Shown: positions 6,301 to 15,429, counted from the first letter of the stretch. The stretch: 64,000 nucleotides of DNA from Chryseobacterium aahli (GCF_022699665.1 NZ_JALDNB010000002.1:186001-250000), one strand, 5' to 3'. Program-made: numbers and translations. The notes: generated by a model from the letters alone, not told the origin.

Positions 6301-9231
6301 ATGAAAAAACAACTATTTGTGATTGGAATGCTTTTTATCTCAGGCATTTCTTTCGCTCAGACTGATCGACTATGGTCTGAAGCTTCTTCAAAAACAAACT
6401 CAGAAGTTTTAGAAAACAAAACAAACATTCTTAATCCTAAAATTTATCAGCTTGATATCAACGGATTAAAAAACGCTCTTGCTAAAGCCCCAAAAAGATT
6501 AGCTTCGGGAGCAAAATCAGAAATTATTATTTCGTTTCCCAATTCTGACGGAAAATTAGAGAACTTTAAAGTAAGAGAAAATTCAAATTTTGATCCTCAA
6601 CTAGCGGCAAAATATCCGGATATTAAATCTTACGTTGGCGAAGGTCTTGAAGATCCTAACTCTACGGTTTACTTCAGTATTTCTCCTCTGGGACTCTCTT
6701 CAATGGAAATTTATGGTGACAAATCGGCTGTTTTTATTGAACCTTACACAAAAGATCTTTCTTCTTATGTAGTCTATAAGAAATCGGATAAAAAAGATAA
6801 CTTAAATACTTTTGAATGCACTGTTATCGATGTTGCTCAAAAAGGAATCAGCAGCACTACTCTTGCAGCAAGACCTAACGCAGATGATGCTAAATTAAGA
6901 ACATTCCGATTGGCGCTTTCTTCAACAGGTGAATACACAACTTATTTCGGAGGAACAAAAGCACTCGCTTTAGCTGCAATGAATAATACGATGACCCGAG
7001 TAAACGGTGTTTTTGAAAAAGATTTTGCAGCAAGAATGGTTTTAATAGCCAATAATGATGCGGTAATTTATACAAGTGCGTCTTCAGATCCTTATTCTGC
7101 TGCTGCACAAATGAGCAACTGGAATTCTCAGCTTCAGTCAACTTTAACATCAGTTATTGGTGAAGCAAATTATGATGTAGGGCATTTATTTGGAGCTTCA
7201 GGAGGTGGCGGAAATGCTGGCTGTATCGGATGCGTTTGTGTAAATGGTTCGAAAGGTAGCGGATATACTTCCCCATCAGACGGAATCCCATCCGGTGATA
7301 ATTTTGATATTGATTATGTTGCGCACGAATTAGGTCACCAATTTGGTGGTAATCACACTTTTTCACACGGAAATGAAGGAACCGGCGTGAATATGGAACC
7401 GGGCTCAGGCTCAACAATCATGGGTTATGCCGGAATTACGGCTCAGGATATTCAGCCGCATTCAGATTCTTTCTTTCATGCGATAAGTATTCAACAGATT
7501 ACGAATAATATTAAAGCTAAAACCTGTCCGGTAAGCACTTCTACAGGAAATTCAATTCCAACTGCCGATGCTGGTTTAGATTATACCATTCCGAAAAGCA
7601 CACCATTTATGCTGACAGGAACGGGAACTGATGCAAATGGAGATTCTTTAACCTATATCTGGGAGCAAGTTGACAACGCTTCATCTTCTCAAACAGGAGC
7701 AAGTTCTGCAGCAAGCGCAACAAAAGCAACAGGACCAACATTCAGATCTTGGACACCAACGACAACGCCTGTAAGATATTTCCCAAGAATGGCTTCTGTT
7801 TTAGCAGGTGCAACAACCACAGCTGGTTCAGAAATCAATGTCGAAGCACTTTCTTCTGTAGCAAGAGCTTTAAATTTCAGATTTACAGTTCGTGATAACA
7901 GAGCCGGAGGTTCCGGAAACAATTCTGACGATGCTAAAGTTACCGTGAATGCAACTGCAGGACCCTTCATTATTACTTCACAAGGTACAGCGACAACTTA
8001 CGCAGGAGGAAGCTCACAAAACATAACTTGGAACGTAGCCGGAACAACTGCAAATGGTGTCAACGCAGCCAATGTAGATATTCTTTGGTCGACAAATTCT
8101 GGGACAACCTGGACTACTTTGTTGGCTGGAACTCCAAATGACGGTTCTCAGGCGGTAGTAATTCCGAATGTTACGACAACGACAGGAAGAATTATGGTAA
8201 AAGGAAGCAACCACATTTTCTTTGATGTCAATAATGTTAATATTTCAGTAAATGCAGGATCCGGAAGCACAGATACAGTTGCTCCTACTGCTCCTACTCT
8301 TTCAGCCTCAGGAACAACTTCTACAACCACCAATCTTTCTTGGTCTGGCGCAACAGATGCTGTAGGCGTTACGGGTTATGATGTTTATCAGGGTTCTTCA
8401 TTGATTGGAAATACTGCTTCTACAACTTATACTGTAACGAGTTTGACTCCTTCTACAACGTATAGCTTTACTGTACGAGCTAAAGATGCAGCAGGAAATA
8501 TTTCTACAGCAAGCAATACGGCAACAGTAACTACACTTGCGGGAAGCACTGTTACTTATTGTACGGCAACCGCTACGAATACTGCAGATGAAAGAATTGG
8601 AAATGTAACATTTGGAAGCATCAATAATACTTCGACAGGAACTGCCGGATACGAAAACTTCACTTCTATTTCAACAAATGTAACCACAGGAACTGCAAAT
8701 GCAATTTCTATCACTCCGGTTTGGACGTCAACTAAATATAATGAAGCGTACGCAGTTTATATTGATTATAATAAAGACGGTGATTTTACAGACAGCGGAG
8801 AATTGGTTTGGACAAAAACAGGTTCACAAACTACTCCTGTAACAGGTTCAATCACGATTCCTTCAACAGCAACGCTAGGAAGTACGAGAATGAGAGTAAT
8901 GATGCAGTATAATTCTGTTCCTTCATCATCTTGCGGATCTTACACTTATGGGCAGGTTGAAGATTATACTTTAAATATTCTTTCATCAGGAAGAGGAAAT
9001 GATTTTGATGCCAAAAATGTATTGACTGATATTAAATTATATCCAAATCCTGTAAGAGACATTTTAAATGTTTCAAATACGAATGCAGAAGATTATAAAA
9101 TCTTCGATATGGGTGGAAAACTAATCAACTCAGGAAAACTCGAAAGAGGCACAGTGAATGTAAGCAGCCTTACCGCAGGAGCATACACGATCCAGATTGG
9201 AGAAATCTCAAAAAGATTTATCAAAAATTAA
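6301..9231 (+). CDS. Secreted reprolysin-like zinc metallopeptidase with FN3, GEVED and T9SS domains
   Basis: This 976-residue exported protease has a signal peptide (MKKQLFVIGMLFISGISFAQ) and a probable pro-region to about residue 190. A metzincin catalytic domain follows, with the zinc motif HELGHQFGGNH (342-352; ligands His342, His346, His352; catalytic Glu343) and a Met-turn at STIMGYAG (Met374). Downstream are beta-rich modules: a cadherin/PKD-like region at about 425-555, a fibronectin type III domain at about 662-747, and a GEVED domain at about 755-890 with YIDYNKDGDFTDSGE. A T9SS type A sorting domain (about 905-976, YPNPVRDILNVSN) ends the protein. A -7 element TAGCTTTG lies at 6265-6272. 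The substrate is unknown; extracellular protein degradation is the likely role. Confidence 0.94.
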   Translation: MKKQLFVIGMLFISGISFAQTDRLWSEASSKTNSEVLENKTNILNPKIYQLDINGLKNALAKAPKRLASGAKSEIIISFPNSDGKLENFKVRENSNFDPQLAAKYPDIKSYVGEGLEDPNSTVYFSISPLGLSSMEIYGDKSAVFIEPYTKDLSSYVVYKKSDKKDNLNTFECTVIDVAQKGISSTTLAARPNADDAKLRTFRLALSSTGEYTTYFGGTKALALAAMNNTMTRVNGVFEKDFAARMVLIANNDAVIYTSASSDPYSAAAQMSNWNSQLQSTLTSVIGEANYDVGHLFGASGGGGNAGCIGCVCVNGSKGSGYTSPSDGIPSGDNFDIDYVAHELGHQFGGNHTFSHGNEGTGVNMEPGSGSTIMGYAGITAQDIQPHSDSFFHAISIQQITNNIKAKTCPVSTSTGNSIPTADAGLDYTIPKSTPFMLTGTGTDANGDSLTYIWEQVDNASSSQTGASSAASATKATGPTFRSWTPTTTPVRYFPRMASVLAGATTTAGSEINVEALSSVARALNFRFTVRDNRAGGSGNNSDDAKVTVNATAGPFIITSQGTATTYAGGSSQNITWNVAGTTANGVNAANVDILWSTNSGTTWTTLLAGTPNDGSQAVVIPNVTTTTGRIMVKGSNHIFFDVNNVNISVNAGSGSTDTVAPTAPTLSASGTTSTTTNLSWSGATDAVGVTGYDVYQGSSLIGNTASTTYTVTSLTPSTTYSFTVRAKDAAGNISTASNTATVTTLAGSTVTYCTATATNTADERIGNVTFGSINNTSTGTAGYENFTSISTNVTTGTANAISITPVWTSTKYNEAYAVYIDYNKDGDFTDSGELVWTKTGSQTTPVTGSITIPSTATLGSTRMRVMMQYNSVPSSSCGSYTYGQVEDYTLNILSSGRGNDFDAKNVLTDIKLYPNPVRDILNVSNTNAEDYKIFDMGGKLINSGKLERGTVNVSSLTAGAYTIQIGEISKRFIKN

Positions 9232-9252
9232 CCATTGAAAAATTAAACGTGG

Positions 9253-9283
9253 AAAGGCTGTTCGCAAAGGAACAGCTTTTTTT
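9253..9283 (+). terminator. Terminator after the metallopeptidase gene
   Basis: A hairpin with arms containing CTGTTC / GAACAG plus an A-T extension, followed by a run of seven T. Confidence 0.7.
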
Positions 9284-9360
9284 GTTGTTAAATCTTAAGA
9301 CAATTATTTTATTGCTTTGGATAAAATAGAATAATGATCATGAAATACCCAAAATGGAAT

Positions 9361-9408
9361 ATACCATATTCATGGTATGGTTTACAAAATGCATTAAGAA
9401 TACTTTTG
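9361..9408 (+). promoter_or_regulatory. Promoter with upstream palindrome for the 233-residue lipoprotein gene
   Basis: The -7 element TACTTTTG (9401-9408) lies 33 bases before the ATG at 9442. The 7-bp inverted repeat ATACCAT-N4-ATGGTAT (9361-9378) sits just upstream of the expected -33 position and could be an operator. Confidence 0.5.
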
Positions 9409-9441
9409 CTGTAATTATTTTATAAACTAAAAAAAAACTTT

Positions 9442-10143
9442 ATGAAAAAATCATTATTAATCCTTGGTTTAATGACACTTTTTGCCTGTAATCGCGAAAG
9501 CGAAAATTTAGGAGTAACTGAAATTTCAAATTCTTCTAAACCTACTTTAAGTAAGAGTGGAGATATTGGAGCAATGTTTATCGATTTTCTTCCTAATAAC
9601 TTATCATGTGAGCTTGGTCAACCAATAGATCCAGTTACTACTTTACCTGATGTCTTTTCTAATTTCCCCACCAAGGTAAAAGTAAGAACTAAATATCAAC
9701 CTATAATTACACAAGGAGTTATTTCATTACCTGAGCTAATTGTTAAATACTTAAACGATCAAGGTGTTACCATTCAACAAATCTTGTTTGACAATAATAC
9801 TCCTCCATCTGGCTCTTATTTTGAGAATAATTATTATAAAGAGTTTACTTTTACTGACGTAAGAACTACTATACCAGAGCCAGACGGCAGCCTATCTACA
9901 TTTAATATATTTACGTTTAATGATTATATGGAAAACTATTATGCTTCGGTAGCTGTACAAAACGCATATGCTAAAATTATTAGCAATATGCCTATTAATG
10001 CAAAAAAGTCTATCAAAGCAATAAGAATTTTTTATAAAGATGACTATACTTGTTCTGATCTTCAAGAAGAAAGAAGAAATTTAAAGATTCAGGTTATATA
10101 TAAATTAAATTTTGCAACTCAAACACCTGTATTAGAATCATAG
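9442..10143 (+). CDS. Predicted lipoprotein of unknown function
   Basis: I do not recognise this 233-residue protein. It has a lipoprotein signal (MKKSLLILGLMTLFACN, lipobox LFAC with Cys16), so it should be lipid-anchored in the envelope. The rest is soluble, with no repeats and only two more cysteines (around residues 57 and 211). The gene is single, between its own promoter and a terminator, and seems slightly more AT-rich than its neighbours. Nothing in it or nearby points to a specific role. Confidence 0.8.
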   Translation: MKKSLLILGLMTLFACNRESENLGVTEISNSSKPTLSKSGDIGAMFIDFLPNNLSCELGQPIDPVTTLPDVFSNFPTKVKVRTKYQPIITQGVISLPELIVKYLNDQGVTIQQILFDNNTPPSGSYFENNYYKEFTFTDVRTTIPEPDGSLSTFNIFTFNDYMENYYASVAVQNAYAKIISNMPINAKKSIKAIRIFYKDDYTCSDLQEERRNLKIQVIYKLNFATQTPVLES

Positions 10144-10229
10144 GGTTTATTATTTTATTTTAGAAATCTCAATATTAATATAATCTTTAAACATTGAAAT
10201 AATAATTTGAATATTATTTTGATTTTATA

Positions 10230-10258
10230 AATGCTGCTTTTTAAGGCAGCATTTTTTT
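10230..10258 (+). terminator. Terminator after the lipoprotein gene
   Basis: Stem AATGCTGC / GCAGCATT with a short loop, followed by a run of seven T. The next gene's -7 element (TATATTTG, 10258-10265) begins immediately after. Confidence 0.75.
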
Positions 10259-10284
10259 ATATTTGTTGAAATTTTATAATAAAT

Positions 10285-10752
10285 ATGGAAAAAATAGACA
10301 GTCTGAACCAAGTAGCAGAATTCCACACCACGTTTAAAGCTCCTATTTTGGAGACTCCACAGATTCCTTCTCAGGAAAGATGTAATCTGAGAGTTGAGCT
10401 TTTACAGGAAGAATTAAATGAACTAAAACAGGCAATTGAAGATAAAAATTTAGTTGAAATTGCTGATGCGTTATGCGATTTGCAATATGTTTTGAGCGGT
10501 GCTGTTTTAGAATTTGGGCTTGGTGATAAATTTGTAGAACTGTTTAATGAAGTTCAGCGTTCAAATATGTCGAAAGCTTGCGATAATGAAGAGCAGGCAA
10601 ACGAAACAGTAGAGTTTTACGCAGCAAAAGACGTTGAATCTTTCTACGAAAAATCCGGAGAAAAATTCAATGTATACAGAAAGGCAGATCATAAAGTATT
10701 GAAAAACAAATACTACTCTCCTGCCGATTTAAAAACAATTATCGAAAATTAA
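10285..10752 (+). CDS. MazG-like nucleoside triphosphate pyrophosphohydrolase family protein
   Basis: This 155-residue cytoplasmic protein has an all-alpha NTP-pyrophosphatase fold of the MazG/dUTPase type. The metal-binding helix pattern is visible as LLQEELNELKQAI (about 39-51), where acidic residues follow the family's ExxE spacing. It is followed by IADALCDLQYVLSGAVLEFG (about 59-78) with the conserved Asp residues of the second helix. Such proteins hydrolyse NTPs or dNTPs to monophosphate and pyrophosphate; the preferred nucleotide cannot be read from sequence. The -7 element at 10258-10265 lies 20 bases before the ATG. Nine bases separate it from the thioredoxin-like gene, so they probably form an operon with the following two genes. 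Confidence 0.82.
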   Translation: MEKIDSLNQVAEFHTTFKAPILETPQIPSQERCNLRVELLQEELNELKQAIEDKNLVEIADALCDLQYVLSGAVLEFGLGDKFVELFNEVQRSNMSKACDNEEQANETVEFYAAKDVESFYEKSGEKFNVYRKADHKVLKNKYYSPADLKTIIEN

Positions 10753-10761
10753 GATATTAAG

Positions 10762-11334
10762 ATGAAGAAAATTATTACCAAGATATTGGCAGTTTCAATG
10801 ATTTCATTGGTTGTTCAGGAGTTTAGCGCTCAGAAAGTAGTTGTCAATCGCGAGGTTGAAACAACAAACGACGGCAAAATGCTCTTGGGGAACCAATTAA
10901 AAGAGCAGTTTGTAAAAGAACCCTATTCTGAATGGTATACCAAAGAATTCAACGAGTATGCTTTAGATCATAAGGCTGTCGGAGAATTAAAGAAAAACAA
11001 AATAAATTCTTACAATCTAATCGTTTTCATGGGAACCTGGTGTGAAGATTCTCATAGAGATTTTCCTAGGTTGATGAAGATTTTGGAAGAAGTAAAATAT
11101 CCGGATAGCAGATTGACAATCATTGCGGTTAACCGTAAGAAAGAATCTCCTACCGGCGACGAATCAAAATATAACATCCAGAAGGTTCCAACCATCATCG
11201 TTGAAAAATATGGCAAGGAAATTGGAAGAATTATTGAAATGCCGACTACAGGATACATCGAAAGAGATCTTGTGGAAATCTTAAAGAAAGATGACCAATC
11301 GGTGATCAAAGAAATATTTAAAAAAGAAAATTGA
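10762..11334 (+). CDS. Thioredoxin-family protein, exported
   Basis: This 190-residue protein starts with a signal peptide (MKKIITKILAVSMISLVVQEFSAQ) and has a thioredoxin fold. The active-site region reads GTWCEDSHRDFPRL with Cys94, but Ser97 stands where the second CxxC cysteine would be. It is therefore a monothiol-type variant and probably not a classical disulfide reductase. The cis-proline loop is KVPTII (around residue 141). It should act in the periplasm. Its stop codon overlaps the TTG start of the DUF4230 gene by four bases (TTGA), indicating translational coupling, so the two products may share a function. Confidence 0.85.
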   Translation: MKKIITKILAVSMISLVVQEFSAQKVVVNREVETTNDGKMLLGNQLKEQFVKEPYSEWYTKEFNEYALDHKAVGELKKNKINSYNLIVFMGTWCEDSHRDFPRLMKILEEVKYPDSRLTIIAVNRKKESPTGDESKYNIQKVPTIIVEKYGKEIGRIIEMPTTGYIERDLVEILKKDDQSVIKEIFKKEN

Positions 11335-11936
11335 GAAATTTAAAACTTGTTCTTCCATTTGTTGCAGGAATACTCCTGATGTTAATTCTGTTTTTTAGTT
11401 TCAGATCTTGTTTAAAAATAAGTGAGAAAACTGAGAAATCTGACTACTATATTTTGACCAATCAAATCTCGAAGATGAATAAAATGGTCGTTTTGGAGCA
11501 GGATTTTTCTGCGATGCAAAAGACCAAATTTGGCTACGAATTTTTTGGAAAAGAAATGACAAGCAATAGTGTCATAACCTACACAAAGACCAATGCGCAG
11601 GTTTCCTATGATTTAAATAAAATGAAAATGGAAGTCGATTCTGTGAATAAAAAACTGATTATCACAGATCTTCCGAACGCTGATATCAGAATCACTCCAA
11701 GTGTGGAAATTCAATCGTTAGACGATTCTTTTATCAACAGAATTTCTGAAAAAGATATTAAAACGGTTCAGCAAAAGGCGAAACAAACGGCAATCAATTC
11801 TGTAGATCAAAACAAACTGAGAACTGAAGGCAAACAGCAATTGATGGAAAATCTGAACAATATTTTCGTTTTGGCAAAGGCTTTGAACTATACGATAGAA
11901 GATAAAACCGGACAACTCGGTGTTCTTGGACTCTAA
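11331..11936 (+). CDS. DUF4230 membrane-anchored protein
   Basis: This 201-residue protein has one N-terminal membrane helix (about residues 5-24, VLPFVAGILLMLILFFSF), with the rest likely periplasmic. The soluble part matches DUF4230, common in Bacteroidetes and Firmicutes and without known activity. The reading frame opens at a TTG that overlaps the previous gene's TGA in the sequence TTGA, and no ATG gives the hydrophobic N-terminus. The TTG start is therefore well supported. It probably belongs to one transcript running from 10285 to 12131. Confidence 0.82.
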   Translation: MRNLKLVLPFVAGILLMLILFFSFRSCLKISEKTEKSDYYILTNQISKMNKMVVLEQDFSAMQKTKFGYEFFGKEMTSNSVITYTKTNAQVSYDLNKMKMEVDSVNKKLIITDLPNADIRITPSVEIQSLDDSFINRISEKDIKTVQQKAKQTAINSVDQNKLRTEGKQQLMENLNNIFVLAKALNYTIEDKTGQLGVLGL

Positions 11937-11948
11937 AAATTCAAAATT

Positions 11949-12131
11949 ATGAACTCAAACGACGATAACAAAAAGAAAGAATCTGCAAATTCCGCAGAAA
12001 CGAAAAAGCAGAATGAAGATTTTCAAAATATTCCTGCTTCCTCAAAAAAACAAAATCCACCTGATGTAGATAAAGAAGATGTGAAAAAATCTTCAGAAAA
12101 CAAATCAGGAAAAACAGATAATACTAAGTGA
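11949..12131 (+). CDS. Small, highly charged, probably disordered protein
   Basis: This 60-residue product (MNSNDDNKKKESANSAETKK and on) is almost entirely Lys, Asp, Glu, Asn and Ser with no hydrophobic core, so it is predicted to be disordered. It starts 12 bases after the DUF4230 stop, and its stop codon lies in the loop of a strong terminator, which supports it as the last gene of the operon. Function is unknown. Spurious translation remains possible, though the position and frame argue for a real gene. Confidence 0.6.
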   Translation: MNSNDDNKKKESANSAETKKQNEDFQNIPASSKKQNPPDVDKEDVKKSSENKSGKTDNTK

Positions 12132-12150
12132 AAGCTTAGTATTTTTTTTT
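12120..12150 (+). terminator. Operon terminator overlapping a stop codon
   Basis: A perfect 9-bp stem AATACTAAG / CTTAGTATT with loop TGAAAG, followed by a run of nine T. The stop codon TGA of the preceding small gene lies in the loop. Confidence 0.85.
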
Positions 12151-12160
12151 GCAACTATTT

Positions 12161-12320
12161 ATTAGGGCAGCTTTTCCGCCTCGTAGTTTATCCTGAGCGA
12201 AGTCGAAGGGTTTCTGCTTTTTTCCGGCAATGCGAACCAATTAATATCATCATTTACACAGTAAGCCAATCGCATCGCTAGAAAAAAGAGCTTCACTCAG
12301 GTCGGGCTGCGATTTTCAGC
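12161..12320. repeat. Probable interspersed repeat remnant upstream of thrS
   Basis: The 384-base gap before thrS holds no credible gene. It contains segments that I recognise from memory as dispersed in Bacteroidetes genomes: GGGCAGCTTTTCCGC near 12164, TATCCTGAGCGAAGTCGAAG (12189-12208) and AGGTCGGGCTGCGATTTTCA (about 12299-12318). The last matches the AGCCxGACC core of the element at 15153-15305 in reverse orientation. Downstream, 12321-12483 shows only AT-rich DNA, then the -7 element TATTTTTG (12484-12491) of thrS. Confidence 0.5.
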
Positions 12321-12515
12321 AGATTTCAAAATTTATCATAAATCCGAAACTTGACATTCTTTAAAAGCGATTTTAAAACTATAAAACGGTTACTGAAAAA
12401 TAAACATTAACGTCAGAATTTAAAATAAATTGTATTTTTTGTGAATTATCAGGCTACGATTTCATAAAGAAGTAAAAAATGCGTATTTTTGCAACTTAAA
12501 ATTTCTTAGTAAACA

Positions 12516-14435
12516 ATGATAAAAATTACACTTCCGGACAATAGCGTCAGAGAATTTGAGGGAGAAGTCACTCCGTTGGATGTGGCAAAATCTATAAGCG
12601 AGGGATTGGCTAGAAATACCATTTCCGCAGTTGTAAACGGCACACAAGTCGAAGTTACCACGCCTATTACCACAGATTCTACGGTACAGCTTTTGACATG
12701 GAATGATGATCTTGGTAAGAAAGCTTTCTGGCATTCTTCTGCCCATCTTTTGGCGCAGGCTATCCTTGAATTTTATCCTAACGCTCAATTAACAATTGGT
12801 CCGGCAATCGAAAGCGGATTTTATTATGACGTAGATTTCGGTGACGAAGTTTTGTCTGAAAAAGATTTTGAGAAAATTGAAAAGAAAGTTTTAGAAAATG
12901 CTAAAAAAGCTTCAACATTCTCACTATACCCTGTTTCTAAAGCTGAAGCTTTAAAAACTTACGCAGATAATCCATATAAAGTAGAATTGATTTCTAATCT
13001 TAATGATGGTGAAATCACTTTTGTAACGCATGATAACTTCACAGATCTTTGTCGTGGAGGTCACATTCCAAACACTGGAATTGTGAAAGCCGTAAAGATT
13101 TTGAACGCTGCAGGTGCTTACTGGAGAGGAAATGAGAAAAATCCACAATTAACAAGAGTGTATGGGATTTCTTTCCCGAAACAGAAAGAACTGACTGAAT
13201 ATCTTGAGTTATTAGAAGAAGCGAAAAGAAGAGATCATAGAAAATTAGGTAAAGAATTAGGGATTTTTGCTTTCTCAGAAAAAGTAGGTGCTGGTTTACC
13301 ACTTTGGTTGCCAAAAGGTACTGCTTTGAGAAAAAAATTAGAAAATTTCCTTTCTGATGCTCAGAAAAAAGGAGGATACGAATTTGTAATGACGCCACAT
13401 ATCGGTGCAAAAGAATTATATGTAACTTCCGGACACTGGGATAAATATGGCGCCGATAGTTTCCAGCCGATCAAAACTCCGAATGAAGGAGAAGAATTTA
13501 TGCTGAAACCAATGAACTGTCCTCACCACTGTGAAATCTACAAAACTTCACAATGGAGCTACAGAGATTTGCCAAAAAGATATGCAGAATTCGGAACGGT
13601 TTACAGATATGAGCAAAGTGGTGAACTTCACGGCTTGACAAGAGTTCGTGGATTTACCCAAGATGATGCTCACCTTTTCTGTACTCCTGATCAGCTGATG
13701 GATGAGTTTAAGAAAACGATTGATTTGGTTCTTTATGTTTTCGGTTCACTCGGATTTGCTGACTTTACTGCTCAGATTTCCTTAAGAGATCCTGATAATA
13801 AAGAAAAGTATATCGGTTCTGATGAAAACTGGGAAAAAGCAGAAAACGCAATCGTTACTGCAGCAAAAGAAAAAGGATTAAACACCGTTACAGAATATGG
13901 TGAAGCTGCATTTTATGGTCCTAAATTAGATTTCATGGTGAAAGATGCTTTAGGAAGAAAATGGCAGTTAGGAACTATTCAGGTAGATTACAATTTACCG
14001 GAAAGATTCGACCTTACGTATATCGGAAGCGATAATGAGAAGCACAGACCTATCATGATTCACAGAGCGCCGTTTGGCTCTATGGAACGTTTCATTGCGA
14101 TCTTATTAGAAAATACTGCCGGAGATTTCCCATTGTGGTTGAGCCCGGATCAGTTTACGATATTGCCGATCAGTGAAAAATATGTAGATTATGCTAAAAA
14201 AGTTTCAGAATTTTTAGAAATTCACGATATTAGCGGATTGATTGACGAGAGAAACGAAAAAACGGGTAAAAAAATCCGTGATGCAGAATTGAAAAAGATT
14301 CCTTTCATGCTTGTGGTAGGAGAAAATGAAGAAAGAGATGGCACAATTTCTGTACGTAGACGTGGAGAAGGCGACCTTGGAGTAATGAGCATGGATGAGT
14401 TTGCAGCATACTTCAAAAAGGAAGCAAAAGTATAA
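12516..14435 (+). CDS. thrS: Threonine--tRNA ligase
   Basis: ThrRS charges tRNA-Thr in the cytoplasm. The 639-residue protein shows the standard order: TGS domain (1-61), editing domain (about 62-240) with [10 protein letters not shown] and [10 protein letters not shown], class II core, and anticodon-binding domain (about 535-639). Zinc ligands are Cys335 (MNCPHH), His386 (DDAHLF) and His516 ([12 protein letters not shown], also class II motif 3). Motif 2 is [19 protein letters not shown]. The -7 element TATTTTTG at 12484-12491 is 24 bases before the ATG. No threonine leader peptide or T-box is evident. It lies upstream of infC, rpmI and rplT, as is common in bacteria. Confidence 0.98.
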   Translation: MIKITLPDNSVREFEGEVTPLDVAKSISEGLARNTISAVVNGTQVEVTTPITTDSTVQLLTWNDDLGKKAFWHSSAHLLAQAILEFYPNAQLTIGPAIESGFYYDVDFGDEVLSEKDFEKIEKKVLENAKKASTFSLYPVSKAEALKTYADNPYKVELISNLNDGEITFVTHDNFTDLCRGGHIPNTGIVKAVKILNAAGAYWRGNEKNPQLTRVYGISFPKQKELTEYLELLEEAKRRDHRKLGKELGIFAFSEKVGAGLPLWLPKGTALRKKLENFLSDAQKKGGYEFVMTPHIGAKELYVTSGHWDKYGADSFQPIKTPNEGEEFMLKPMNCPHHCEIYKTSQWSYRDLPKRYAEFGTVYRYEQSGELHGLTRVRGFTQDDAHLFCTPDQLMDEFKKTIDLVLYVFGSLGFADFTAQISLRDPDNKEKYIGSDENWEKAENAIVTAAKEKGLNTVTEYGEAAFYGPKLDFMVKDALGRKWQLGTIQVDYNLPERFDLTYIGSDNEKHRPIMIHRAPFGSMERFIAILLENTAGDFPLWLSPDQFTILPISEKYVDYAKKVSEFLEIHDISGLIDERNEKTGKKIRDAELKKIPFMLVVGENEERDGTISVRRRGEGDLGVMSMDEFAAYFKKEAKV

Positions 14436-14492
14436 TTGAAGATTTAATCTTTCAATTCAAAATTAGTTATTAACCAATAAAATTATAAAGCA

Positions 14493-15053
14493 ATAGCACA
14501 ACGATTTAACAACAGAGGCCCACAAAGACGTCCACCTCAGGAGGACTTACACATGATAAACGATAAGATTCGCGTAAGAGAACTTCGTTTAGTGGGCGAC
14601 AACGTAGAAGCGGGAATTTTCCCGATTGACAAAGCGAGACAAATTGCCAAAGAGCAGGAATTAGATTTGGTCGTGATTTCAGACAAAGCTGAACCTTTCA
14701 TTGCGAGGATATTAGACTATAAAAAGTTTTTATACGAGCAAAAGAAGAAAACAAAAGAGCTTAAAGCAAAACAAATCAAAGTGGTTGTTAAGGAGATTCG
14801 TTTCGGACCTCAGACTGATGAGCACGATTATGATTTTAAGAAAAAACATGCTGAAAAGTTTTTGGAAGAAGGTTCAAAGTTGAAAACCTACGTATTTTTC
14901 AAAGGACGTTCTATTATCTTTAAAGATCAGGGTGAAATTTTACTTCTTAAACTAGCTCAGGAATTAGAGCACGTTGGGAAAGTAGATCAATTACCTAAAC
15001 TTGAAGGTAAGAGAATGATTATGATGATGAGTCCTAAAAAACCAGCTAAATAA
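14493..15053 (+). CDS. infC: Translation initiation factor IF-3, probable ATA start
   Basis: IF-3 binds the 30S subunit and enforces start-codon fidelity. From the first in-frame ATG (14553) the protein would begin MINDKIRV, in the middle of the conserved N-domain start that aligns with E. coli RINGEIRA. The frame stays open upstream to 14493, where ATA begins [19 protein letters not shown], an arginine/proline-rich N-terminus typical of the family. With this start the protein has 186 residues. IF-3 genes classically use a rare start codon (AUU in E. coli) so that IF-3 represses its own translation. The C-domain ([31 protein letters not shown]) is complete. An AGGAGG eight bases before the internal ATG could permit a shorter isoform. 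Confidence 0.9.
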   Translation: MAQRFNNRGPQRRPPQEDLHMINDKIRVRELRLVGDNVEAGIFPIDKARQIAKEQELDLVVISDKAEPFIARILDYKKFLYEQKKKTKELKAKQIKVVVKEIRFGPQTDEHDYDFKKKHAEKFLEEGSKLKTYVFFKGRSIIFKDQGEILLLKLAQELEHVGKVDQLPKLEGKRMIMMMSPKKPAK

Positions 15054-15108
15054 TTTGACAATCTGATGATGAGTCTTTTTGACTCATTATCCTACGAAAT
15101 ACACATAG

Positions 15109-15136
15109 AGAGATTTTCTAATGAAAGTCTCTTTTT
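15109..15136 (+). terminator. Terminator after infC
   Basis: Stem AGAGATTTTC / GAAAGTCTCT (one G-U pair), loop TAAT, then TTTTT. A further hairpin (about 15064-15091, GATGAGTC / GACTCATTATC) lies just upstream. Confidence 0.7.
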
Positions 15137-15152
15137 GTATGATAATTTTTCG

Positions 15153-15305
15153 TAATTTTGCAAACCGAATATCTGCGTGAAGGATAGAAATGGAAAGCCC
15201 ACAGCATGAGCTGGCAAATGCCATGGAGCGAGGACTTGAAATGGATAGCCTGACCCGAATGAGTGAATGGAGCAAAGCGGAATGAACGAGTGAGGGACAC
15301 GCCCA
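15153..15305 (+). repeat. Transcribed interspersed repeat between infC and rpmI
   Basis: This lies in the 376-base gap between infC and rpmI. It opens with a -7-like TAATTTTG (15153-15160), followed by CTGCGTGAAGGATAGAAATG (about 15173), a TGGCA-AA-TGCCA hairpin (about 15211-15222), GGACTTGAAATGGATAGCCT (about 15233-15252), and GTGAGGGACACGCCC at the end. I recognise this pattern from memory as a recurrent non-coding element of flavobacterial genomes. It encodes no credible protein. Transcription from its own promoter into rpmI is inferred. Confidence 0.55.
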
Positions 15306-15429
15306 AGATAATGTAGCAATCTAAAAGTCTAACAATGTAACAATTGATTTTGTCATTGGTACACTGGTAAACTGATATATTGTTACACTTGAAAATCGTA
15401 TTGATAACAAAAACATAAAAAAGCAAACA

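Noticed and set aside
6890..8333. Several minus-strand open frames under the metallopeptidase gene
   Set aside because: They are shadows of a long, well-conserved coding sequence with signature motifs on the plus strand.
12321..12515. Possible threonine-dependent leader or T-box before thrS
   Set aside because: No run of Thr codons in a short frame, no T-box sequence, and no terminator hairpin between promoter and ATG.
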